Source of the DNA: Augochlora pura
Taxonomy: Eukaryota > Arthropoda > Insecta > Hymenoptera > Halictidae
Direction of reading: 5' to 3'
DNA length: 64,000 nt
Assembly: GCF_028453695.1 (NCBI RefSeq)
Contig: NC_135773.1
Coordinates: forward strand, 23,733,782-23,797,781
The notes under the pieces are model-generated. The model saw only the letters and a program-made list of their open reading frames with translations. It was not told where the DNA came from and ran no database searches. This document shows positions 1-11,600 of this stretch, piece by piece (within the stretch, counting starts at the first letter, position 1; every line of letters starts with the position of its first letter). Both the position numbers and the translations under genes were made by a program.

Positions 1-1
1 C

Positions 2-617
2 CTTACACATTTAGTTCATCCTACACTGGAAGAAAGTGCTACACTGTGCACAAAGGTTTACATTAATTTATAATGTTCATGCTTAATTTTTCTATCTGTC
101 AATTTGTTTGTAGACTGTTGGTAGCCTCGATTATTAACAATTTGATCTAGGCATTACTAAGCAATAATTTATTTATAGGGCATAGAAGCTTTCGGACAAA
201 GCATAGAATCTAGTCTCATCAAATATGGACGTGGAATTGTGGACGAACAATTTGTGCTTAATAGAATTGCACAAGTAGCTTTTGATACATACACTATGGC
301 TGTTGTTTTGAGCAGAGCAACAATGTCTGCCAATAAAAATCTTCCAAGTGCAGAACATGAGATTACTATGGCTCAGATATGGTGTACTGAAGTAAGAACG
401 TTTTTTTTTGTCAAGTTTCATTTTTAGTATTACTTCTAGTATAATTTCATTGTACTAATATTTATTGATTGCGTTCTAGGCATCTGAACGTGTGAAACAA
501 AACTTAACAGCAATCTCGTCGGGTAAACAGTTAGACGTGTTCACTAAATTAAATAAAATTTCAAGAAACATGTGCGATCATGGAGGATGTGTTCAACTGA
601 ATCCTCTAAGTTTTTGA
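2..617 (+). CDS. ACADVL: very-long-chain acyl-CoA dehydrogenase, C-terminal part (5' end outside window)
   Basis: Mitochondrial flavoenzyme for the first dehydrogenation step of long-chain fatty-acid beta-oxidation. Three terminal coding exons are visible: 2-55 (donor GTTTAC, continuing from outside the window), 179-391 and 480-617, all joining in phase 0 and ending in TGA at 615-617. The peptide contains GIVDEQFVLNRIAQ, a VLSRATMS helix and a final NPLSF. From memory these match the C-terminal extension of VLCAD (which ends NPLGF in vertebrates) better than ACAD9, whose tail differs. The catalytic and FAD-binding core is upstream of the window, so only the tail that contributes to membrane association and dimer packing is seen. 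It is followed by a long AT-rich 3' region and is convergent with LCMT1. Confidence 0.85.
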
Positions 618-3462
618 AAATCATAAAATTATTGATATTTGGAATGATTATTTCAAATAATTTATAAACGAAGCTGTTATGATACACGAAGATGTAGTTT
701 CTTTTTAAATTTTTAATAAGCAACGAATAATGCAATACTGAATGTTATATTGGAGGAATTATACAAATTTATAATTGTATAGTATATTTTTCATATTTTT
801 ACATAAAAAAATTATAAATAAAATTGTTATAAATAATACTATACACATGAAGGTAGATGCTGTTTATTTTCCGTTAATCCTCACAGAATCATAAAACCAG
901 TTTTAAGAATAATATACATGGTATTCATGTCATTTTTATAAAATAAATTAAATTAAGTCTAAGTTGAAAAATTGTATTCACATACGCATTTTACTTCATC
1001 ATACATTTAAGAATGTCCAATGAAATTAACACTATTCTTTTTGTTTTCCTTTAAGATTTTGCTATAAAATACAAGGAAACAAGTACGGTCAATATTTTTT
1101 AATTCTAATTAATATTAATTTTTTCAATTACTTTCTTTTAATTGCAATATATAAATGCATAATTTAACAATATCACAACGTTACGCAAAGTAAGAACATA
1201 CTTTCTGATCATTTTACATCCGTCTATAACATGGAAGCACACAGAATACTTGTATAGCCATTGTATGATTGAATTTTTACAGCATCCATAAAAGACAGTA
1301 ATAACATTAAGTGTAGAATAAATTACATGCAAAAACATAGAATTGTGAAATTCGCGTTTCTTAAAGATAAAGTACTTCTTAAGTTTGAGATTCAAACTAT
1401 TATCTCTTTAAAGTCTATAAACGAAATGAAAAGTTATAAAGTAGATTCGATGTATTTGTTTGAATAAAAATAAATAAATAAAAATACTATAGAGGCTTAT
1501 GGTTTAATTCAAAACCTTTCATTTTGTAAAAGTAACTATCGGAACTATCTACTTGCTCGTGCGTCACAGTTAAAGATTTTTTTGGGTAACATATTGGCAG
1601 TGTTTTGTTCCAATTTTCAATAAAAATGCTATACGAACAATTTGATTCTCAAACTTTAAGTTGTCTAAAACACTTATGAAGTATATTCAATATCATACCA
1701 AGTAAATAAAGTGAGATTGTATGAAACCTATTTCTGACAAGGTATAATTTTATTATAGAATGTCTCAAACACGCAATTGGAAAGAATCAATCTACTGTCG
1801 CTGATAGATATAACTGTGATAACTTTTCAGAAAAATAGAACATTGGATTATTTGTTATTTTTAGTGCTTGTTACTCCAGGTATGCAATCCTATGTTCAAA
1901 AACATACAAGTTTCAATTATACGAATTCACAATTCTTTTTTTTAAACATATTTATATACTTTTACTATATAATATTACGTGTTATGGTCTAATAAGCCAT
2001 TATGAGAATATTGGCGAATATAACATGGCGAATAATGAGGAAAATATAGTCGTGGTCAAATTCAGAGTTAACACATTAAAAGATGAGGCAAGTTACCAAT
2101 TTGTTGTCTTGTTACTACAACAAAAGTTCTGTGAAAATTCTCATACTATCTTTACATTGTGTATATCATAACCCTGATATTCCTTTTTAAGAAAAATTAA
2201 TCTTCATTAATTCAGCTATCCAGCTGGGGGAAATTTAATGAATCAATTTACAGTCCTTTGGAAAGAAATTGATAATTATGTTAATCTGTCCATCAACTTA
2301 CTTCCTGAGAATTTCTTCAGTATCATTTTATGATCCACCTATATATTATGGACTTATTTATGATAACAATGGTGAAAATACAATTTCCTGTATATACATT
2401 TCATATTTCCCACAAAAAAATTTAGTATTATATTTCTAGCAGTAGCAAGTAAGATCAGCTGCACTTTAATTAATCCTTTCTGTGCATAGAATTTATCAAA
2501 CTGAAACTAGCTAAAATATTTATGAATAATAAATCCAAATAGGAATTATACACTTAAGTAAAATCTCGTCTTCGTTGCATGTGTGTATTTTATATAACCA
2601 CGGGCAGGGAAAACTACACATGACTGTAATTAATTAATAGCATGTAGTATTAAGCTGACTTATAATGACGTAGTAAGAAATATATGAATATACTGAAAGC
2701 ATATTTAATAACGTTATTATATGATAGTAAATTCTATAAAGATAAGAATTTCCAAGTACAAAGTAGTAAGTTTTGTGTAAGAAAATAATGGATTCACAGA
2801 CGTTCGTAATATAAATTTTTCTAATCTGTGCATCTCAAATTGATGTCTATATTATAGGCTGTTAGATTAATTTTACAGGAAATTAATGGAATTTGTAAGA
2901 CTTATTTAAATGTTGCATCAAGTAAAAAGTATTTAAATTTGCAGTTTTAGAACTTAATTTTTTTTATACTTAGCAGTTGGAAAGATATGAATAAACTTTA
3001 AACTCCATCAATATTATTTTTACAGTATACGTATTATAACATTTATAACATACAATTATGATCACAATAGAAATACAGATTGTAGCTTCCAAATCAAATT
3101 GGATATTTAAATATCAAAGTATCTTCTTCATATAATTCTACTTACATTGTCTTAATATCTTTTAGAAAGTATTGTATATTTTTAATAGATATACAAACTA
3201 TATATTCATTTTGCAAAAAATACACACAAAATTGTCAAAATACGTATAAACTTTTTAGTCTATTCAGAAACTAATTCATAAAATTTTGAATTTTCGAAAA
3301 AAAAAGAATATATTGAATTAGAAACATTTTAAACTTATTCATTCCTTGAACAAATAATGACTTTGCATCACTAGTTGCCACACATAGTTACAAGCTTATA
3401 CAGTTTTTTTTTTGTAATGATGCAGTATTACTACCTGGAGTAACTTATAAGAGTTAGGAAAG
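618..3462. other. AT-rich intergenic region between two convergent genes
   Basis: Holds the 3' UTRs of ACADVL (from the left) and LCMT1 (from the right). Open frames here are short (85 codons or fewer), AT-composed and without splice-site support or recognisable motifs. I see no RNA gene, no transposon ORF and no strong repeat apart from homopolymer and AT-rich tracts. Confidence 0.6.
817..822 (+). other. candidate polyadenylation signal of ACADVL
   Basis: AATAAA about 200 bp after the ACADVL stop codon, in AT-rich DNA. Position fits a 3' UTR end, but similar hexamers are frequent in this composition. Confidence 0.4.
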
Positions 3463-5231
3463 CTAACCCTGTGCTATAGACAGATTTTTAAATGTTTGTC
3501 CATTCCAAGCAATCGAGATACAGTAATGTTGTAATAACTGAGTTAAAAGCTCTCGTTCGTCCAACATTTCTATATGCTCGATTTGACTACGGTCAGATTG
3601 AGTCAGTGAATCATAGACCTCTACCATGGTCCATGCATTAGAGCCTTCCCAATCGTTTAGAGTAAATCTGAAAAACAATCGTTGCACATTATTTTTCTAA
3701 CAAATTAAATCGTGTAATGAATTTATAAGTACAACAAATGAATATGTATACCGTCTTTGTTGAGTTTCCAAAGACTCACAGTCTTCTACACCTGCTAACA
3801 AACATCCCCGGCTACGTAAATTAGACAACATAACTTGCCCAAACTTATCCTTCATGTTCACTTGTTCATAATTAACAAAAATACTATTTGGAAATTTCCC
3901 AGCAAGCCATTTTAATAATGCAGAAGCTGCATTCGGGTCTATATACACTAGGACACATTCTGCAAGGAACATGGTTGGTAAATTAAAATTAACTTCCCCT
4001 TGTGTTAATTTATTAGCAAGTTCAGATATGTGCCGCAAATCGGTTCCCATGACATGATAATTGGCGGCATGTAGATCTGTTGTTGAAAACCTAATTTCTC
4101 CATCTGTAAAGAGTATATAAATTAATAGCAATAATTAATTATACAATAAAGATATATAATACTTTTGCTAAGAAATGTAACCTTCTGTATTCAACATATC
4201 TATCAACTGTTTGTGCTTCTTGATGTGATAGCATTTTCTAGCGGTAATACTTGGAAAATCAAGCTCTATAAAATTTGCTGGACATTTCCCTGTTTCTTTA
4301 AGTCTCCAATAAAGTGTATCGAATCCAGCACCCAAGTTTATGATTTGGCTTTTCTCACCAGACAACTATATCAATAAGATAAGTTAATTTTCTCTATGAA
4401 TATTATATATAAAATTGTCTCAACTGTATATTCGTAATATTTGTTACATTATAAAATATTCTCTTCACTCTAAAATTTATTTATTATTATATTATGATAA
4501 ATTACTAATATTATCTGACTAAAAATCCTTTAAGTATTGATTATTAATGTGATACAAGTAATATTGTATACATTGCATAATGTAACTGTTCATTACATTA
4601 TATGTCTTCAATAATATACCTACTGTTGTATGATTAATAATTAATTTTTCATACTATGTTTGAAATTTCATTACTTTCATAACAAACAGCTCATTAGTTA
4701 ATTACTATTGTTCTAAGGATTCATCAGGGATTAGAAAGCTGCATTTAAAAAATGGTCTATTATTTTAATGAAAAAAAATAAAAATAGAAAAGTTCGACAG
4801 TAGTACACGAGATCAACCTATATTGTTGTTTCATGATAAAAGAGGGGGGACCTCGGAAATTAGGACAGGGCCTCGGTCAGGTCAAGGTTTCCAGCACTGC
4901 ACACATCCTTCGCTACTCGAATCAGCTGTATCCCGGATTGTTTCTACATGTTTCTAGGTTATGCGAATCTTAATCGCGAAATTGACGAGTTTGCCACGTA
5001 GAATAGATCAAAGGCACGTACCTTAAGAAATTTGTCGACAAACACCTCGATCCCTTTCACCCTCGCGTAATAACCGCGATTGATTTCGGGTGCTTTTCGT
5101 CCGGCTTGTTTCACGAAAAAGTTGATAAATGGATCGGACCAGTAACCAAGTTGCACCGCGTACCTTTTACACTCACTCGCATCATCGTTTGTGGCCTGTA
5201 TGGCCCCATCATCAGCCATATCTTTGATCAT
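3463..5231 (-). CDS. LCMT1: leucine carboxyl methyltransferase 1 (PP2A methyltransferase)
   Basis: S-adenosylmethionine-dependent cytosolic enzyme that methylates the C-terminal leucine carboxylate of the PP2A catalytic subunit and so steers assembly of PP2A holoenzymes. Four coding exons on the minus strand: 5231-5022, 4365-4182, 4103-3752 and 3667-3463, giving 316 residues (312 if the second ATG at 5219 is used), close to the family's usual size. Visible features: the N-terminal YWSDPFINFFV segment, the SAM-binding motif NLGAGFDTLYWRL in exon 2, an acidic FIELDFPS strand end, and FLAECVLVYI followed by NYEQVN in exon 3, all typical of the LCMT/PPM1 family. All junctions are GT/AG and keep the frame. 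The 656-bp first intron is the longest. A GC-richer stretch immediately upstream (5232-5560) is the likely promoter. Confidence 0.92.
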
Positions 5232-7125
5232 TACACCGACTTCGGTTCACCTCAGTTATGACAAATCATTATTTCGCGTATTATTCTTTAGCCGAGAACA
5301 CCGTGCTACCTTACTACTCACGGAAGAAAACCTGCACAAACGACCATACTGGCTATAACTGTATACGAATGCGTGTGTACGCTGTACATATACATTCGCA
5401 TCCACTTGCGGCGCAGACTCGTGTTACTGCGCGGGTTTCCTGCTACATAGTGGGGGCATTTCGCAACCCAGAGCTATCACGGTAGTACAAATTCCCTCCG
5501 TGGCGTCGCACAATTCGGGTGACTCAATGAGACTCCTTAGAGGACAGAAAAAAATCTTTCCTTCACCTGATTGGTTGAGGATTCGTTGTTGCGACTGTAC
5601 TACTCTTATAGTAAGAAATAAAGAGATATAGTGTTGCCTGAGTGAGTGAGAAATATCATACGCTTCATGTATATACTAGGTGTCTAAAAAATATTGTAAG
5701 TTCTTGAAGAAGATGTTTTCTACAAGTATATAACGTTTTCCTGAGCGAAAATGTTTCTGGACTGTAAATACACCCTATGTATGAGGAGCAAGCGCTTACT
5801 TTGGTTCTATCTTCCTCGTTCATAAATTGTTTTTCTTAATTTGCGCAACGCTATGGGAGGGGTAGGGATGTGAAACGTGACGCTGGAGAATTTGCCAGAA
5901 GTCGCCAAATGCAATCCCGCGGAGGGAATCTTAGTTTAAACTTATTCAAAATTATTATTTTTAATGAAAAGCTAACATAATATTCTCCATTATTTCTTAA
6001 AAGATTATATTTTATTTTAGTTCTGCATTAATGCATTAAATAGGCTTCGTTATTATTAAATTTCATAATATTTGTTAAATTTCCGTATAAATTATGAACT
6101 ATTAAGAAAATTAAATTTTACGTGACGTAAGTTTCTCGAAACTAGTCTATGAAAATATAAATTTATATAAGCTTCTGCAGTCTATTTAACATTTAAACTA
6201 TATTTATCACAGAACCAGTAAAGTAGGGATGGTTCAATGGTTATACTATAAAAAACATAGAAGTATAAATAGACTTTATTATTGAATTATTTAAATTTTG
6301 CTTTTTACAGATTGAAGTAGATTAGTTTGAAATGGATAATAAATAGAAGTAGTGTATTTGATCCTAGTGAGTTTTCAAACAAATTTAACACTTCTGGTAT
6401 TGTTCCTAGATAAGAAATTTATGTGATGATGCACTTTATATATATATATAATATAGTCTATAAATATATAAAGATATCAATACATATCAAATACAAACAA
6501 ATCGATACATATAAAATGTATAAATCTCATCGAAAATAAAAATTTGTTAACTAGTTTTTCCATAATATCTCATTTGGAATAGTTCTATGAATTGCAATAA
6601 AAATTATTTCTTGTTCTTTTTAAATAGTAGATTTTTTTTATAGATGATTAATTATAACTACTTGTATCTGTATATCATTAAATAAATTGAAACTAAGAAG
6701 TGAGTGAAAAGTTAGTCAAGACACGTATTAAAATATTATATTAATATAGTAATAATTACAGAATATTATACCTAGGCTGTAGTAGTTTTACTCCAAAGAC
6801 ATACGTAAATATATAAGTGGGGGTACAATATAAAAAAAAGCATTTACTCAGTGTTTGACACTTATTTAAATGGGGCACATTATATAAAATATATATAAAT
6901 TATGAAGCAAAACATAACATTGGAATATAATGCTGCTTGAAAATTTATAAGCATTCGAACATCAAAAAAATCTATGGGTGATACAATTTAAGACATATTA
7001 AAAATATAAAAATTAGGAGAGACTAGGAAGTATCACCATTTATTACTTTCTTCCTTTTATAGTATTTAATTTTGAAATCTTCGAGTATTTTTTCATTGTT
7101 ATTGTCAGTTTATGTATTGTAGTTA
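5232..7125. other. LCMT1 promoter region, then AT-rich spacer and glycogenin 3' flank
   Basis: 5232-5560 is GC-richer and probably the LCMT1 promoter and 5' UTR (minus strand). The rest is AT-rich, with one possible short repeat remnant (5675-5782). From about 7000 up to 7125 lies the 3' flank of glycogenin. No coding exon is supported. Confidence 0.5.
5675..5782. repeat. possible short non-autonomous transposon remnant
   Basis: A segment of about 108 bp bounded by imperfect inverted ends: ACTAGGTGTC on the left, and on the right ACACCCTATGTAT, whose complement reads ATACATAGGGTGT. Such GGTGT/ACACC ends with a short unrelated interior are common in insect miniature elements. No target duplication was recognised and no second copy is seen in this window. 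Confidence 0.25.
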
Positions 7126-8681
7126 CTATTCTACGTCGGGTTTTTTAACAACTGATTTTGTGGCTGTGGCTTTTGTTTTTCTTTTAGGTGGGATCGGTGT
7201 ATCAGAAGTACTAGATGATGGGTTTTCTGAGACAGGTGCATCTGTATCAAGAGTTTGAGCAGATTTTGTACCTTTTTTAACAACTTTTACAGTCTTTTTT
7301 GGTTTACCAGCAGAATTAGTTTCTTCTGCTCCATCATCCAAACCTTCCTCTGGCTTTGCTTTAACTTTTTTTGCAACCTTTTTTACTACCTTCTTCACAA
7401 CCTTTTTCCCACTAACATCACTTTCCATCATTTCCGTAGGCTCTCCCTCCGACACAGACTTCTCCAACGATTTTTTTACACTTTTTTTTGTTACTTTCTC
7501 CTTTTCCTGTAATGACGATTCTTGGACAGTTTTCGACGGTTGACTTAGTTCTTTTGCTCTCGATGGCCTAATTGGACTTTCTCTTGATAAAGATGGTTCA
7601 GTTACATTAGATTCAGACGGAGGTGTAGGTAATTCTGTTTCTTTCCTTGTAGGTGTAACAGGTTCTTCAACTTGTTGAGCTAATTCCGTTTCTGGTTGAA
7701 CATTTTTATTAGGACACTTTGTTGGTGTTTCTGTGTCGATTGTAATACTTGAAGATGATGGTGAAGGTAATGGTGAAGTAACTGTTTTTGTAAATTCAGA
7801 TTGTCCTGGAGCAGTTAAAGTTTGAGAAGCTTCCGTTGCTTTTTTACATGAATCACTCAATTTATCAATGGTATCAATAATTTCTACAGATTTAACAGTG
7901 GTTGGTTCCAATTTTTCTACATTCTCTGTAGATTCTATTACAGATGCTGAATTATTTATCTGGGTATTCTTTTCTGGATCTGATGAAATTTCAGAATAGT
8001 CTGTAGATTCGTGAACCGGAGTTATTGTCGAAGAAAGAATTTCATGACCCATTGTTTGAGAATCTGACATAGACTCCTTGAGTTCTACTTGAAGAACCGA
8101 CTCCGCGACTTGTATCGGTACTGGACTGACTGTAAGAACTTCAGAAGCGGTTGATAATTCATTTGCATGTTTTTCATCTGTAATATCTACTTTTATTGGC
8201 TGAGTATCTACAGTAATCTCAAGATTAGTTACATTAATTGGAAGTTCTTCCGTTGATATGACAAAGCTAACGTTATCTTTGTTATATGATACTTTAATAT
8301 TTTGTTCTCCTAGTGGACAAGATTGAACTGAATCTTGTGATATTACAGTGTCAATTTTTTCTTGCAAGGCTTCTTCTAATAGTGTACTTGTACCGAGTTC
8401 ATCCACATCCGTTTTAGGTTTCTGTATTGTGGATTCTATGCAGGACACAGATGTAACTGTATCAGGGGATACACTTTTTGTTGCTGCTACAGATTTTTCA
8501 GAAGTATCTTTTATTATATCTTTTGATACTATTTGCTCATTTTTAGATTTTTCACTAGAGGGTGCAGTATCAGTAACTTGTTCAGTCTCTTCAGATAATT
8601 TAGGGTCTGTATCGTTGTCTGTTATAGGAACATTATTAAGCAGAGATTGTTGTTCTTCGCTACAACTGGCTGTTTCTTGAG
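7126..8681 (-). CDS. glycogenin alternative terminal exon: acidic then Lys/Val-rich tail
   Basis: A 1556-nt open exon whose acceptor (TTTAG before CTCAAG) matches in phase the donor GTACGT located inside the preceding coding exon at 10188-10187. The junction codon becomes GCT (Ala). It adds 517 residues: a Ser/Thr/Glu-rich acidic stretch, a Pro/Ser segment with repeated TP and SP sites, and a basic end with alternating KKVVKKVVKKVAKKVKAK and KTVKVVKKGTK blocks. There is no globular domain. If the donor is not used, translation ends at TAA 10165-10163. The long uninterrupted frame and the exact phase fit argue that it is a real exon. Annotating it as a separate gene is less likely because it has no good start codon of its own. 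Confidence 0.75.
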
Positions 8682-11600
8682 CTAAATAAGAAAGAAATAA
8701 CATTATAAATTTACAGATGAAACAGTTTTTTGAGTTTATTGATACATTCCTTGTTATACAACTGTACTATAGATGTGATACTTTAACAAGTGTGGTTGAT
8801 TATTATTACCGTTTATAACAAGGTATGCATAAATAAAACTACATAGTCAGAATAGCTATATATAATGTTAATAATATTCTAGCAAATAATATTGTTTTTG
8901 TAAGATTGTGTTCTACATACAAATACCTGAAAAAATTGTCTACTTTCAGTGAGAAGAATATAATGATTGCAACTGAAATTTTATTGTACAAGTGCTCTCA
9001 TTAAATGCAGCTTAATAATATTGACTAGTTACAACTATACCATGATTGCTTTGTATTAATATAAAGCACAAAAAACATATAAGTTCATAACATCTTAAGT
9101 ATGTGTTAAAATGTTAATATGAACCAACATATCATGCACAATGATTAATAAATGGATACAATTTTTTAACAACATATTATCTGCACCCAAGCAATGAACA
9201 GTATAAGTTTGTTACATGTATAAGCAAACCACACAAATATAACTATAAGAGAAAATATTACTGAGTTATTTACGAAAGCGTTATTAATTTATGCAATTAT
9301 AAAAAGTTTTCCATAAGTTCTTATTAAGTTTTTTGCATTAGCATTAATTAAAAATAAATTTATGTATAATCAATGCATTGCATATTAAAAATTTAGTTTT
9401 ACAATATTTAATACCATATTAAAACTAAACATTTATGTGTTCTATCATATTTATAAGCATATATCGATTTTAAAATGTAACAAATGAGAAATGAATATTT
9501 TGATTTATGGTAAACATGATTTAAGCTTGATGGTAGAAGTTTTAATGTATGGTTCATGTTGTCTTAAATGTACTCGGTAAAAGTCTTTGAATGATTCAGA
9601 TATGTGATCATAATATATCGCGATTGTGGATGATGTGAGTTCTCAAAATATTTACCCCATTAAAGCAAAATGACAATACAAGACGTAGCAATGCTATGGC
9701 GCCAGGATCTGTTAGTTGCTGTCCTCCGTTCCTGTTTCAAACACTTAAACTTGATAAACTGTATAAAAAAGATATTTTTCACTTTTTTTATAAATTACAT
9801 GTAATATTGTCCAATATATTATTAAGTATCCGTAACTGCAATTTATATTTATCTATTATAACAAAAACTTCATCTTTAAGTATCAATCTGAATACCACAT
9901 GCTGTGATTAAAAAAAAAGAAGAGAAAATAAAAAGAAAATAAAATTGTAAAGCGTATTCAAGAAAACAGTTAATCGCTTTGCACCATAAACACTTTGATT
10001 TTCAGTTTCTTTCACAAATTTCATTATTGCTCAAAATTCATTTTGTTTCGATCTGTTTTGTATTTTCTTTCTTCAGTGTGCAGTCATAATTGCCACGAAA
10101 ATACATTTAACAAGATTATGTAGAGACAAATTATACAATTTAAAATATTTTATTAAGTGAAATTAACTTTTATCAAAATCGAACGTACCATCAGCTTTAT
10201 CCACCACATCAATAGACTTAATAGGTTCAGTAACGTCAACAACATCGGTAGGCTCGGTAGATTTAATAGTCTTATCAGTTGCAGTTCCCTCAGATTCTTC
10301 TATTTCCTATGAATTAGATTATAGATGCATTTTTAAATATGTATCATTTGTAACTATATCATTAATAATGAATTAATTAAAGTGATTACCTTAGGAGGAG
10401 AGGGTAATCGGGATGGTGCAAGAGAAAGTGTTTGGCAGATTTTTTTCCAAATATTATCGAAACTATCACGGCCCATATAATCAATGTGTCCCTGCTCCCA
10501 ACTTTGTTTTCGCATGTGTTCTTCTAGCGCAATTTGTTCAGCGCTTCTGGGTTCGCCCAATGTAATTTGAGCCAAGGCACCAGCAAGACCAGCCTATAAA
10601 ATAAAAAAATACTTTCTCCTTTAATATTTTTCTCTTCAATAAGCATATAACAATACAGTAAGATCAAAATACAAAACATATTTGTTAACATTATTTTAAC
10701 AAGTTACCTTATATGACTGCCGTACATTGACATTACAATTACAATATACATGCTGTTTAAATATCGAGAATTTCTCGAAAGCCATACTAAGTCTAAGCAA
10801 CGAACGATAATAGAGTCGAAATCGAAATCGGAACGTTACACAGAGGTCGCAATTTGTAAAGTACCGACACGGTTAGCCGATCTCCTAACACATGCAAATG
10901 CAGATATCACATACATGTGGAATAATAACATACATAAAACTAACATAAATTAGTAAATTAATAATAACAACAGTCTGTGTTATAATGTCTAAATAATAAA
11001 TTTCCTTTCTACGAGTATTTATGGAAATATTGTTACTTAGTTTATTGGTACAACTATAGGAAAATGTTGAAGGCCCTAATGTAAAAAAAGACGTATTAAA
11101 ACTGCAAGTAATGTCCCAAAGACTATTAAACGAATAATGTAATCAATGTATTATATTAAAATAATTTAAGGACACATTATTTACTGTAGAATATGATAGA
11201 TTAATTTTTCTTAACTTTAATGCAATCTACAGAACAATGTGGGAACAATTACTTACATCTGAACTGACTTCCGTTATGTGTGGGTCAGATTGCGTTGCTA
11301 CATTGTGGGTATCTGTACAAGGTTTGGAATCAGGAGGAGGGCTAGTAGATATCAGTGGTTTAGTCCGTACGTCTGTAATGTTTAGATTTTCACCTTGTTT
11401 AACATTTTGATTAATAGACAAATCGTTGTGGTAAATTATAGTAGTTTGTTTAGGCTGTGCACAATCAATTTTATCATTTGTATATTCTTCTTTCTTATAA
11501 TGGCTATGATTCACTTGCTCATAATGTTGAGTGGCTTGCTGATTGATTGTATTATCATATACTTGATGCTGATTATCAACAAAATGGTTATTGTGTTGAT

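Noticed and set aside
1777..1992. 71-codon plus-strand frame
   Set aside because: AT-rich, ends in a Phe/Tyr run, and has no splice or motif support in an intergenic region.
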